Positions 1 through 5,712 of a stretch of DNA of 6,072 nucleotides are shown piece after piece. Position 1 is the stretch's first letter. Each line of letters opens with the position of its first letter. This DNA comes from an uncultured Micrococcales bacterium. Lineage in GTDB: Bacteria > Actinomycetota > Actinomycetes > Actinomycetales > Microbacteriaceae. The DNA lies in NCBI GenBank assembly GCA_903927775.1, contig CAIYOE010000187.1, positions 1 through 6,072 of the forward strand, given 5' to 3'. A model generated the notes under the pieces. The model was not told where the DNA came from. It did no database searches and saw only the letters and a list, made by a program, of their open reading frames with translations. The position numbers and the translations under genes are program-made.

Positions 1-1250
1 AGGTCAAGTGCGGCCTGTCGATCTGGTTTTGCCAGCAGTTGGGTACGGTCAATTCGTGCGTTAGTTACCGGAGCGTGAGGCATTGCCGAGAGTTCGGCGA
101 GCTTGGTCAACACTTCGATCACCGAAACATCGAGCACCGGGTCCTTGGACTCAAGGCCGGCAAAGTAACCTTCGATTTGAGCGGTCACGGATCTCAACTC
201 CGCTGCAACTCGCCCTTCGGCAGCAGGAACAGCCTTCTCGTGTCGGCTGATCGCACCGATTACATCTAGCCAAGCCTCGTGACTGCGGGTCAGCAAGCCG
301 TTTAGACCGAGCGCTGCGAATCTGCTGGCTACTTCATCCAGGGTTTGCCTTCTAGGAGACAGGACCAGAACTTTGCGGTTATCAAAAGCTAGGTTTGCCA
401 GCAAATTGACGACGGTCTGGGTGTAACCGCAGCCAGGCAGGGTCTCCACAGCAAAACTCTGACCTTCCAGCGCCCGAGCAACCACACGCTTTTGAGTTTC
501 ATCCGCCGCGACAACCGAGAGGATAGCTTGGGCTGACAATGGTCTTAGTTCAGCGCCTTGGTCTCCATCTGCGATTCTGTTCAGAAGAGGGACATCGATG
601 CTGGTTATGTCAGCCAGCATTTCGGTGGGAACAGTGGTGAAGTTGCCAATAGCCAAAATTCGCTTCGAATCAAGGCTGCCGGCAGCCCCAACCAGATTGC
701 TCAAATAGTCCATAACCGCGATGGGGACCAGGTCGCCTTGCGAGCCCAGAAGGTTCAGCAGGTCTTGTGGGTTCAGTTTTACGCCGTAGCAAATCTCAAG
801 GCTGGTGGCCAATGCCGGGTTTACTTTTGCCGTTCCAGCAATGAGGATTTCGTAGTCGTCGGCCTTGCGAATCAACTGGACCGGCCACATTAGGATTGGC
901 ATTTTCAGGTCGAAACCATCGGCCTCCAGCGAGACCAGGCCGCCCACCATAAAACAGGTTTCAATTCCAAAATGCTCAGAAAGCTGGTGTGTTTTTGCAT
1001 CGATGCGCTTAGCTGCACTGAGTGCTCGAGAATAAGCGAGGGGGTCCCGAACCAGATTGAAAAGCAAGCCGGAACCAGCCCCAATGAACTGCGCGAAACC
1101 CCCGGGATGTGCGCGTTCGAGATCGATCTGACTGAATCCATCGAACTCGTAGTTAAGAAGCGGATTTGTGACACCGATTGCCTGAATCTGGGCACGCCAT
1201 GCGTCCCAAGCCTGACGGTTTGGCACAGCTGGGATGACGTTATCGTTCAC
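1..1250 (-). CDS. Large DUF4011/Upf1-like superfamily 1 helicase-type protein, N-terminal 416 codons (3' end off the left edge)
   Basis: The minus-strand frame is open from a GTG at 1248-1250 to the left edge without a stop. The N-terminal 170 residues look like the DUF4011-type region of large actinobacterial helicases: an NPLLNY segment at 29-34, AHPGGFAQF at 47-55, an RDPLAYSRA segment at 68-76 and VNPAL at 143-147. Residues about 248-320 match the start of an SF1 Upf1-like motor: ADETQ (249-253, Q-motif-like), then LPGCGYTQT (271-279) where a Walker A loop (GPPGTGKSQT in relatives) is expected, then KVLVLSPRRQTLDEVASRF (293-311), the usual strand and helix after motif I. The Walker A lysine is Tyr276, so ATPase activity is uncertain. 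Later helicase motifs lie outside the window. No Shine-Dalgarno is visible before the GTG; TAGTCT ends 7 bases upstream of it and fits an actinobacterial -10 (TANNNT), so a leaderless mRNA is possible. The frame stays open further upstream, so the start is not certain. Family assignment is from memory of motifs. Confidence 0.65.
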   Translation of the reverse strand, partial: MNDNVIPAVPNRQAWDAWRAQIQAIGVTNPLLNYEFDGFSQIDLERAHPGGFAQFIGAGSGLLFNLVRDPLAYSRALSAAKRIDAKTHQLSEHFGIETCFMVGGLVSLEADGFDLKMPILMWPVQLIRKADDYEILIAGTAKVNPALATSLEICYGVKLNPQDLLNLLGSQGDLVPIAVMDYLSNLVGAAGSLDSKRILAIGNFTTVPTEMLADITSIDVPLLNRIADGDQGAELRPLSAQAILSVVAADETQKRVVARALEGQSFAVETLPGCGYTQTVVNLLANLAFDNRKVLVLSPRRQTLDEVASRFAALGLNGLLTRSHEAWLDVIGAISRHEKAVPAAEGRVAAELRSVTAQIEGYFAGLESKDPVLDVSVIEVLTKLAELSAMPHAPVTNARIDRTQLLAKPDRQAALD

Positions 1251-1324
1251 GGAGTTAAGACTAACTTTTAAGCACCCGTGCGATGGGTAGGCGGGACTGG
1301 TGTTTATTCGTCTTGGCACCGCGG

Positions 1325-1353
1325 TTTCGAAGGTGCGTCTGGGCGAATACAAT
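1325..1353 (+). promoter_or_regulatory. Candidate promoter of tRNA-Arg
   Basis: TACAAT at 1348-1353 matches five of six bases of the sigma-70-type -10 consensus. TTTCGA at 1325-1330 is a weak -35 at 17-bp spacing. Transcription would start near 1360-1361, leaving only about 2-3 bases of 5' leader before the mature tRNA. The position directly before a stable RNA gene supports the call; the -35 box alone does not. Confidence 0.5.
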
Positions 1354-1362
1354 TTAGTCTGC

Positions 1363-1434
1363 GGCTCCATAGCTCAGCGGATAGAGCGGCGGTTTCCTAA
1401 ACCGTGCGCCCGGGTTCGATTCCCGGTGGGGCCA
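1363..1434 (+). tRNA. tRNA-Arg (anticodon CCT)
   Basis: The full cloverleaf folds by eye. The acceptor stem GGCTCCA (1363-1369) pairs with TGGGGCC (1427-1433) with one G-T pair. The D stem is GCTC/GAGC (1372-1375/1384-1387). The anticodon stem GCGGT/ACCGT (1389-1393/1401-1405) holds the loop TTCCTAA with anticodon CCT at 1396-1398. There is a 4-base variable loop. The T stem CCGGG/CCCGG (1410-1414/1422-1426) holds the loop TTCGATT. The discriminator base is A1434. CCA is not encoded (the next bases are CGC), so it must be added post-transcriptionally. This tRNA reads the Arg codon AGG. Length is 72 nt. Confidence 0.97.
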
Positions 1435-1495
1435 CGCATGGGAATGTCGGTGGGACCACGTAATTGAATGTCGGTGGGGGCACCTACGCTCGTGG
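1424..1495 (+). repeat. Degenerate tandem repeat, 24-bp period, starting in the tRNA-Arg 3' end
   Basis: Three units begin at 1424, 1448 and 1472, each starting CGGTGGG. The first unit contains the tRNA acceptor 3' strand. Units one and two match at 19 of 24 positions, including CCAC and a final GAATGT. Unit three matches unit one over its first eight bases and partly to about position 12, then diverges. The exact 24-base spacing argues for duplication of the tRNA 3' terminus followed by decay. It could be replication slippage or a remnant of site-specific integration; no integrase is present in the window. Confidence 0.6.
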
Positions 1496-1529
1496 GTGAT
1501 GGCGGGTTCAGCCACCTATAGGCAGTCTT

Positions 1530-1535
1530 GGGGAG
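1530..1535 (+). promoter_or_regulatory. Shine-Dalgarno that fixes the start of the PH-like membrane protein gene
   Basis: GGGGAG lies 5 bases before the ATG at 1541. The in-frame upstream starts (the earliest at 1496) lie in the tRNA-derived repeat region, would add a polar 15-residue leader before the first membrane helix, and have no comparable ribosome binding site. The ATG at 1541 is therefore preferred. Confidence 0.75.
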
Positions 1536-1540
1536 ATAAA

Positions 1541-2308
1541 ATGCAGGGCATCGGTTGCTCGGTTCTGATTTTGTTGTTTTTACTGATTCTTGTTTTTCAG
1601 TGGATTGTGCAAAATCCTTGGTCACTTTTTGTCATAGCAGCAGCTATTGCGTTGAGCGTGTTCATTTACAGGGAAAACAAGGCTGCGAAAAAGATCAAGG
1701 ACCGCGAGGGACATTCCAAGCACGCGGCACAGGTAGAGCGGCTTGCCCAGAGTCTGCGTGCCAGCTGGTACCCACCGATGGCGTTGCGACCAGGTGAAAT
1801 AGTCATTTACCACCTTAGGCAAGTAGGCCTCGACGAATACCGCAGCAACGGTTCGACCTACACAGGCACCACCAATGGTTTTAGTTTTCGAGTGACAAAG
1901 AACGTTCGATACAACACCAGTGTTAGCCAAGGAAACATCACCAAGAAACCCGAAATTCTTCAAACAGTAGATACCGGCTCGGCCACGTTTACCAATCAAA
2001 GAGTGATTTACACCGGTGAAAAATACACCCGGGAGTGGAACTTCGACAAACTTCTGAACGCCGAATCCGGCCCAAACGGATCCTGGGTGAGGTTTGCGGT
2101 GAGCAACCGGCAAACCGTTAGCGGACTCAGAGTGTCAAACTACTCGGATATTCTGCCAGGCATGTTAGCTGCAATCGCCTACGAATGGTTTGAAAAAGGC
2201 GAGAGCGCCGCGAGCAAGTTCGCAATGGAAACAGCGGGGCGGATTCGCTCAATTGCAGCCGGCGGGCCAGACGACTCAGAGCTACCAGCCAACCGCCCGA
2301 ATTACTAA
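1541..2308 (+). CDS. Membrane-anchored protein with PH-like domain, function unknown
   Basis: This is a 255-residue protein. Two hydrophobic segments at about 6-23 and 28-43 form an N-terminal hairpin anchor and are followed by a basic stretch (RENKAAKKIKDR, 44-55). The rest is soluble and probably cytoplasmic. PGEIVIYHL (84-92) and GSATFTNQRVIYTG (146-159), followed by REWNFDKL (164-171) and VRFAVS (183-188), resemble the strand pattern of bacterial PH-like (bPH/GRAM-type) domains, in which a G-x-x-x-x-TNxRV segment and a following strand are common. This is pattern recognition, not a database match. No catalytic motif is visible. The gene lies 106 bp after tRNA-Arg, has no clear promoter of its own, and converges on a DUF805 gene with overlapping stop codons. 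It may be partly transcribed by readthrough from the tRNA (inference). Confidence 0.8.
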   Translation: MQGIGCSVLILLFLLILVFQWIVQNPWSLFVIAAAIALSVFIYRENKAAKKIKDREGHSKHAAQVERLAQSLRASWYPPMALRPGEIVIYHLRQVGLDEYRSNGSTYTGTTNGFSFRVTKNVRYNTSVSQGNITKKPEILQTVDTGSATFTNQRVIYTGEKYTREWNFDKLLNAESGPNGSWVRFAVSNRQTVSGLRVSNYSDILPGMLAAIAYEWFEKGESAASKFAMETAGRIRSIAAGGPDDSELPANRPNY

Positions 2309-2889
2309 TACTGGGTATTGGTGTCAGGATGCCCTGGCGGGTCGATGGCGTCTGCCAGCGAACCATCGGCGGGTGCCAAAACAGTTGGCTGGGGCTTGGA
2401 TGGCTGTGCCAGCCACACGATGAATAAAATGCCAACAACGATCGCCGCAAGTCCGCTGAGCAAGAACAATAATCCAGCTAACACAAACTGCGACCAGTCG
2501 ATATTTCCTGATTCGAATTTGCCAGCTTGACTAATCAGAGCGGGAACCCCGGCAACAACAGCCATAAGGCCCAGCACAGCTGGAATCGCGTATAGCCAAA
2601 TGCGTTTCAGCGAATAACCAGCGTCGCGCAGGCGTCGAACAAATAGCCCAAGGCTCGGCAAAAAAGTTGCCAAATTCCAGATGTTTCCAAGGAGATTGAA
2701 CTGTGACTGCCCCGAGACATAGTTCATTCCCAGCCTTAGCTGATTGCCAACCGCGTTATCGATCATCCCCAAAACAGTGGACACAATCGCACTGAAGAGA
2801 ACCCAGTACCAGTATTCCGATCGCGATGCCACGCCACGGAAGTTGACATAGTTTTTGAAGCCGCTCGTTATGGCCTGAGTAAAGTTCAC
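2305..2889 (-). CDS. DUF805 family four-helix membrane protein (copy 1)
   Basis: The 194-residue protein begins at a GTG preceded 6 bases upstream by AGGGG (2896-2900). It has the DUF805 layout: an amphipathic N-terminus, an FRGVASRSEYW segment (17-27; the family shows F-x-G-R-x-x-R-x-E-Y/F-W), membrane segments at about 27-43, 69-84, 97-119 and 136-160, and the VRRLRDAG loop (84-91), the family's R-R-L-H-D-x-G motif with Arg in place of His. The C-terminal 34 residues are polar and Pro-rich. DUF805 proteins are small inner-membrane proteins of unknown function. The paralog lies on the other side of rpsO; the two share 16 of the first 30 residues. A terminator separates this gene from rpsO, so its promoter should lie in the 45 bp between hairpin and start, where only weak AT-rich candidates are seen, or it depends on readthrough. 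Its TAG overlaps the stop of the convergent gene. Confidence 0.88.
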   Translation of the reverse strand: MNFTQAITSGFKNYVNFRGVASRSEYWYWVLFSAIVSTVLGMIDNAVGNQLRLGMNYVSGQSQFNLLGNIWNLATFLPSLGLFVRRLRDAGYSLKRIWLYAIPAVLGLMAVVAGVPALISQAGKFESGNIDWSQFVLAGLLFLLSGLAAIVVGILFIVWLAQPSKPQPTVLAPADGSLADAIDPPGHPDTNTQY

Positions 2890-2934
2890 GGTTTTCCCCT
2901 CTTGGTTTCCTGCCCCAAGTAAAGCATTAAATTG

Positions 2935-2964
2935 AAAACCCCAAGAGTTTCCTCTTGGGGTTTT
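2935..2964 (-). terminator. Intrinsic terminator after rpsO
   Basis: A perfect 13-bp inverted repeat (2935-2947 with 2952-2964) encloses a 4-base loop. It has a four-C/four-G core and outer A/T pairs that give a T run on either strand. It starts 38 bp past the rpsO stop, so it should end the rpsO transcript. Because it is symmetric it could act in both directions, but no plus-strand gene leads into it closely. Confidence 0.85.
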
Positions 2965-3002
2965 CGGTAAAAACTAGATTATCGACAGATGTCTTGGCCG
3001 AA

Positions 3003-3272
3003 TTAGCGACGTAGCCCAAGGCGCTCGATCAACGCACGGTAACGTGCGATGTCTACACCCTGTAGGTAGCCGAGTAGACGGCGACGCTGACCAACCATAA
3101 GTAGCAAACCACGACGACTGTGGTGGTCGTGCTTGTGCTCCTTTAGGTGCTCGGTTAGGTCCTTGATGCGCTTGCTTAGAACAGCGATCTGCACCTCTGG
3201 GGAACCGGTGTCACCTGGGTGGGTTGCGTACTCTTCAATAATGCTGGTCTTCACCTGTGGGTCAAGTGCCAT
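3003..3272 (-). CDS. rpsO: 30S ribosomal protein S15
   Basis: The 89-residue product is the normal S15 length. Diagnostic segments are [10 protein letters not shown] (21-30), the [12 protein letters not shown] stretch (46-57) that contacts 16S rRNA helices, and RRRLLGYL (63-70). S15 is a primary binder of the 16S central domain in early 30S assembly. The start ATG is preceded by GAGAGGAA about 8-10 bases upstream. A 121-bp leader separates it from the upstream DUF805 gene and a strong terminator follows it, so it is probably transcribed as a short unit. In many bacteria S15 represses its own mRNA through a leader structure; a small hairpin exists in this leader (see the separate entry). The usual downstream neighbour pnp is absent here. 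Confidence 0.98.
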   Translation of the reverse strand: MALDPQVKTSIIEEYATHPGDTGSPEVQIAVLSKRIKDLTEHLKEHKHDHHSRRGLLLMVGQRRRLLGYLQGVDIARYRALIERLGLRR

Positions 3273-3307
3273 AGTTTCAGTTCCTCTCGAGGTAGCTGCG
3301 CGGCGTC

Positions 3308-3324
3308 TCTAACCCGATGTTAGA
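3308..3324 (-). promoter_or_regulatory. rpsO: Small inverted repeat in the rpsO leader, candidate regulatory hairpin
   Basis: TCTAAC and GTTAGA form a perfect 6-bp inverted repeat with a 5-base loop, 36 bp upstream of the rpsO start codon. S15 autoregulation through leader RNA is known in several phyla, but the structures differ widely. I cannot show that this hairpin binds S15; the assignment rests on location only. Confidence 0.3.
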
Positions 3325-3393
3325 AACTCTCTTATTCCGCGGCCGATACACGGCAACCTGTCGAGTCTAGACGAAAGATAGCGTTAAAGCCAG

Positions 3394-3960
3394 TCAGAGC
3401 CCAATATTTACAACGTTGGCTTTACGCTCTGCCGACTGATCATCGATGGTTGGCATTGGTAGTTCGGCCTCTACATAACGGTTGCCTTTGGCAAAACTCT
3501 TACTTGGCAAGACCATCAACACCGTAAAGATCAAAATCATCAAAATGGCAGATACGGCCCCGAACAGAATCAACATCAAAAGGTCATTTGGAACAACCAT
3601 TGCCCCCGGAACACCCAAGTTCGGCACTTGGGCAAAACGACCGGCGGCTACTGTGATGAGTGTCACCGGAATCAGCCAAAAAACAAGAACCTTTGCTGTT
3701 TTTCCGCTGTCGTGTAGGCGTCGAACCGAAACGGCCGTCAGCGGCAGAATCAAAAAGACGGTTGCTGCAAGCTCTACCGGGGAGAAAAACGGGTCGTTCA
3801 GCGCTCCGAAAATCGGCGCTAAAGCCGAATCCGCGACAGCCGCCACCCCAAGAACCAAAGCCGATAGAGCAACGAAGTACCAGTGCTCCGCCCTGTTCGA
3901 CGCACCCTTGAAGTTCAAAGCGTTTTTGAAGCCCAGACGTATAGAGTCACGAAAATTCAT
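3394..3960 (-). CDS. DUF805 family four-helix membrane protein (copy 2)
   Basis: The 188-residue protein starts at an ATG with a strong AAGGAG five bases upstream. DUF805 features are the GFKNALNFKGASNRAEHW segment (10-27), membrane segments at about 28-46, 62-78, 90-106 and 126-151, and the VRRLHDSG loop (79-86), which keeps the family His lost in copy 1. The tail after residue 152 is polar and charged. The N-terminal 30 residues share 16 identities with copy 1, showing duplication and divergence. The gene is transcribed toward rpsO, with 121 bp between its stop and the rpsO start and no clear terminator there, so readthrough into rpsO is possible. A terminator isolates it from the gene upstream. 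Function of the family is unknown. Confidence 0.9.
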   Translation of the reverse strand: MNFRDSIRLGFKNALNFKGASNRAEHWYFVALSALVLGVAAVADSALAPIFGALNDPFFSPVELAATVFLILPLTAVSVRRLHDSGKTAKVLVFWLIPVTLITVAAGRFAQVPNLGVPGAMVVPNDLLMLILFGAVSAILMILIFTVLMVLPSKSFAKGNRYVEAELPMPTIDDQSAERKANVVNIGL

Positions 3961-4010
3961 TTTTGCTCCTTGAGGCGATCAAACTGACCTACGCCAATTA
4001 TGTCTCAATC

Positions 4011-4050
4011 AAAAAACCCCACAGGCCAGTAGAGACACGGTGGGGATTTT
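4011..4050 (-). terminator. Intrinsic terminator after the Ser/Pro-rich envelope protein gene
   Basis: Read on the minus strand, CCCCAC (4040-4045) pairs with GTGGGG (4017-4022) across a 17-base loop. A flanking A/T extension follows after one mismatch, and six T (4011-4016) come directly after the stem. It lies 23 bp past the stop codon at 4073. The large loop makes it weaker than the rpsO terminator. Confidence 0.75.
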
Positions 4051-4072
4051 CGGATGAAATTTTGGTGAACTA

Positions 4073-4654
4073 CTAGTCGTCGCCGCCGTTGTCGTCGCCG
4101 TTACTAAAGTTCGGTCCACCGGGGTTGTTAGCATTCGAACCCTGGTTGCTGCGATTGTGCTTACCACTGTGGTGTTCACCGCTATCGTCTCCGCCACCAC
4201 CGAATGAAACCGTTGGTGGAACCGCAATGGTTTTTGGCGTCGAACTTGGAGCTGGAGCAGGCGCTGGAGCCTGCGAAGACGAACTAGATGGTGCAGCGGA
4301 GGAACCCGCATCGCTGGTTGGCTGTCCCTGGCTAGCAGAGCTACCAGGCGCTGGCGCTGTTCCGGTATCCACGGGTAAAGGCTGAGCTGAATCCGATGCT
4401 GTGGGCGCAGGGACGGGAGAGTCGGTTGGGTTGACAACGGGTGATCCGTTATCTACGACGGTTTGAGTTGATGGCAGTTGGTCGGAGACCGGGCTACCCT
4501 GAGCGTTGACAGCGAATGCGGCGCCACCGAGTAAACCACCGGCGACAATGAGTGCGGTGGTGACTAGTCCGGTTGCCTTGACTTTGCCGGTGTTCTTCAG
4601 TTCCTTTTCGAACTCGTAAGGGTTCTCTGGTTCTGGATACAACTGGTCTTTCAT
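4073..4654 (-). CDS. Single-pass Ser/Pro/Ala-rich putative envelope protein, function unknown
   Basis: The 193-residue protein starts at an ATG with GGGAG 6 bases upstream. Residues 1-27 are charged and probably cytoplasmic. Residues about 28-49 form one hydrophobic segment, followed by a small-residue stretch in which AFA (46-48) could be a signal peptidase site, so the protein is either a signal anchor or secreted. Residues 50-145 are low-complexity Pro/Ala/Ser/Thr, as in wall-spanning linkers, with a run of Ser at 123-127 and alternating Ala-Pro at 129-136. The C-terminus changes to Gly/Asp/His/Asn: FGGGGDDSGEHHSGKH (151-166), then a GDDNGGDD end. The His/Asp cluster might bind metal ions, but this is speculation. 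There is no LPxTG sorting motif and no recognisable catalytic domain. It is followed by its own terminator. Confidence 0.85.
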   Translation of the reverse strand: MKDQLYPEPENPYEFEKELKNTGKVKATGLVTTALIVAGGLLGGAAFAVNAQGSPVSDQLPSTQTVVDNGSPVVNPTDSPVPAPTASDSAQPLPVDTGTAPAPGSSASQGQPTSDAGSSAAPSSSSSQAPAPAPAPSSTPKTIAVPPTVSFGGGGDDSGEHHSGKHNRSNQGSNANNPGGPNFSNGDDNGGDD

Positions 4655-4767
4655 TTTGCGCTCCCGTAGGTTGCCACTTTGGCTTCTAAATAAAACCTTG
4701 CCATCGATGTCTGGGCGAAACCACCAATTTACCTGTGAGTTAACTGGGAATATTGGGGTCAGATCGG

Positions 4768-5712
4768 TTAGCTGTCCAGGTCCAAAATGCCTTGGATTTT
4801 GTCGCAGTCGGCCTGGATTGCAGCGATCAAAGTTTCGACACCCGAGAACTTCACAGATGGCCGAACGAATGCCACGTACTCGATTGTCACTTCTTTGTCG
4901 TAGAGATCCAGGTCCTTACGATTCAGAACGTGGGCCTCCATAAGTCGAGGCACCGCTTGAATGGTGTCGTTAATCCCAATCGATAAAGCTGCGGGATGCC
5001 TCACTCCATCGCTGTAAAGCCAACCCGCGTAAACTCCATCCAGGGGCAGGTAGCCTTCGGAGCTGCGAGACATGTTGGCGGTTGGAAACCCAAGTTGCCG
5101 CCCAAGTTTAAGACCGTGCTCTACAAGACCTGTGGTTTCGTGACGGCGGCCGAGCAAACTGGCCACGCGTTCAACTTTGCCCGCATCCAGGATCTCTCGA
5201 ACCAGGCTGGAAGAAACTTTCTCGCCGTCGACCAGAACGGGCGGAACAACGTGCAAGGTGAATCCATGAATCTGCGACAGCTCGGCCAGCAGTTCAGGCG
5301 TGCCAGCGCCACCCCTGCCAAACCTGAAATCAACGCCGACCACAACCGATTTGGCATTCATGGTCTTGACCAAAATGTTTTCCACGAACTCGGTCGCGGT
5401 AAGTTGCGAAAGCGCCTCATCGAAAGGCAGGGTGAGCAACGCATCGATTCCCGCAGCCTGAATGAGCTTGGCTTTTTGATGGACTCCGATCAGCGGCAGC
5501 CTGAGCGCGGCCGGGTTCAACAGTGCCAGAGGATGGCGGTCAAAGGTGATCACAGCGGAGGTGGCGCCGAGGACCTCGGCTTGTTCCACCGCAACCTTTA
5601 AAAGAGCCTGATGCCCAAGGTGAATGCCGTCGAATTTTCCAATACTGACCACCGTTGGCCCAAGGTCTGTGGGCACCTCATCGATGCTCGACCAGTGCAA
5701 TAAATGGTTCAT
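4768..5712 (-). CDS. ribF: Bifunctional riboflavin kinase / FAD synthetase
   Basis: The 314-residue product has the usual RibF length and order. It phosphorylates riboflavin to FMN and adenylates FMN to FAD in the cytoplasm. The N-terminal FAD synthetase (nucleotidyltransferase) domain shows GKFDGIHLGHQ (25-35), TFDRHP (56-61), GVDFRFGRGGAG (126-137) and SSSLVREIL (167-175). The C-terminal riboflavin kinase domain shows LGRQLGFPTAN (203-213), GVYAG (226-230), MEAHVL (258-263, with the expected catalytic Glu259) and DLYDKEV (268-274). The loop usually reading N-P-T-F or R-P-T reads NDTI (248-251), and the DLYG glycine is Asp; both are unusual but the fold is clearly kept. The ATG lies 2 bp after the stop of the upstream membrane protein gene and its own ribosome site is weak, so translational coupling is likely. 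Confidence 0.97.
   Translation of the reverse strand: MNHLLHWSSIDEVPTDLGPTVVSIGKFDGIHLGHQALLKVAVEQAEVLGATSAVITFDRHPLALLNPAALRLPLIGVHQKAKLIQAAGIDALLTLPFDEALSQLTATEFVENILVKTMNAKSVVVGVDFRFGRGGAGTPELLAELSQIHGFTLHVVPPVLVDGEKVSSSLVREILDAGKVERVASLLGRRHETTGLVEHGLKLGRQLGFPTANMSRSSEGYLPLDGVYAGWLYSDGVRHPAALSIGINDTIQAVPRLMEAHVLNRKDLDLYDKEVTIEYVAFVRPSVKFSGVETLIAAIQADCDKIQGILDLDS

Noticed and set aside
972..1271. Plus-strand 99-residue frame and the minus-strand 96-residue frame overlapping it
   Set aside because: Both are shadows of the helicase-like coding frame, which is open for the whole region and carries family motifs.
1473..1516. GC-rich inverted repeat (GGTGG/CCACC) as a tRNA-Arg terminator
   Set aside because: The stem is short, the loop is over 30 bases and there is no T tract; the pairing is explained by the repeated tRNA-derived bases.
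1374..1625. Minus-strand 83-residue frame with three GPTD-like repeats
   Set aside because: It is antisense to the tRNA and its 24-bp repeats; 24 is a multiple of three, so the DNA repeat creates an apparent peptide repeat. Frames like this over tRNA genes are a common annotation artefact.
1622..2113. Minus-strand 163-residue frame
   Set aside because: It lies entirely antisense to the PH-like membrane protein gene, which has a good ribosome site and a coherent membrane-plus-domain layout; the shadow frame shows no family motif.
3482..3973. Plus-strand 163-residue frame rich in Lys/Ala
   Set aside because: It is antisense to DUF805 copy 2; the composition reflects the reverse complement of hydrophobic codons.
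4724..4756. Imperfect inverted repeat (CCAAT/ATTGG outer arms) after ribF
   Set aside because: Only the outer 5 bp pair well and no T run follows, so I do not call it a terminator of ribF.
4996..5601. Plus-strand 201-residue frame
   Set aside because: It is antisense to ribF, whose motifs are unambiguous in the other strand.
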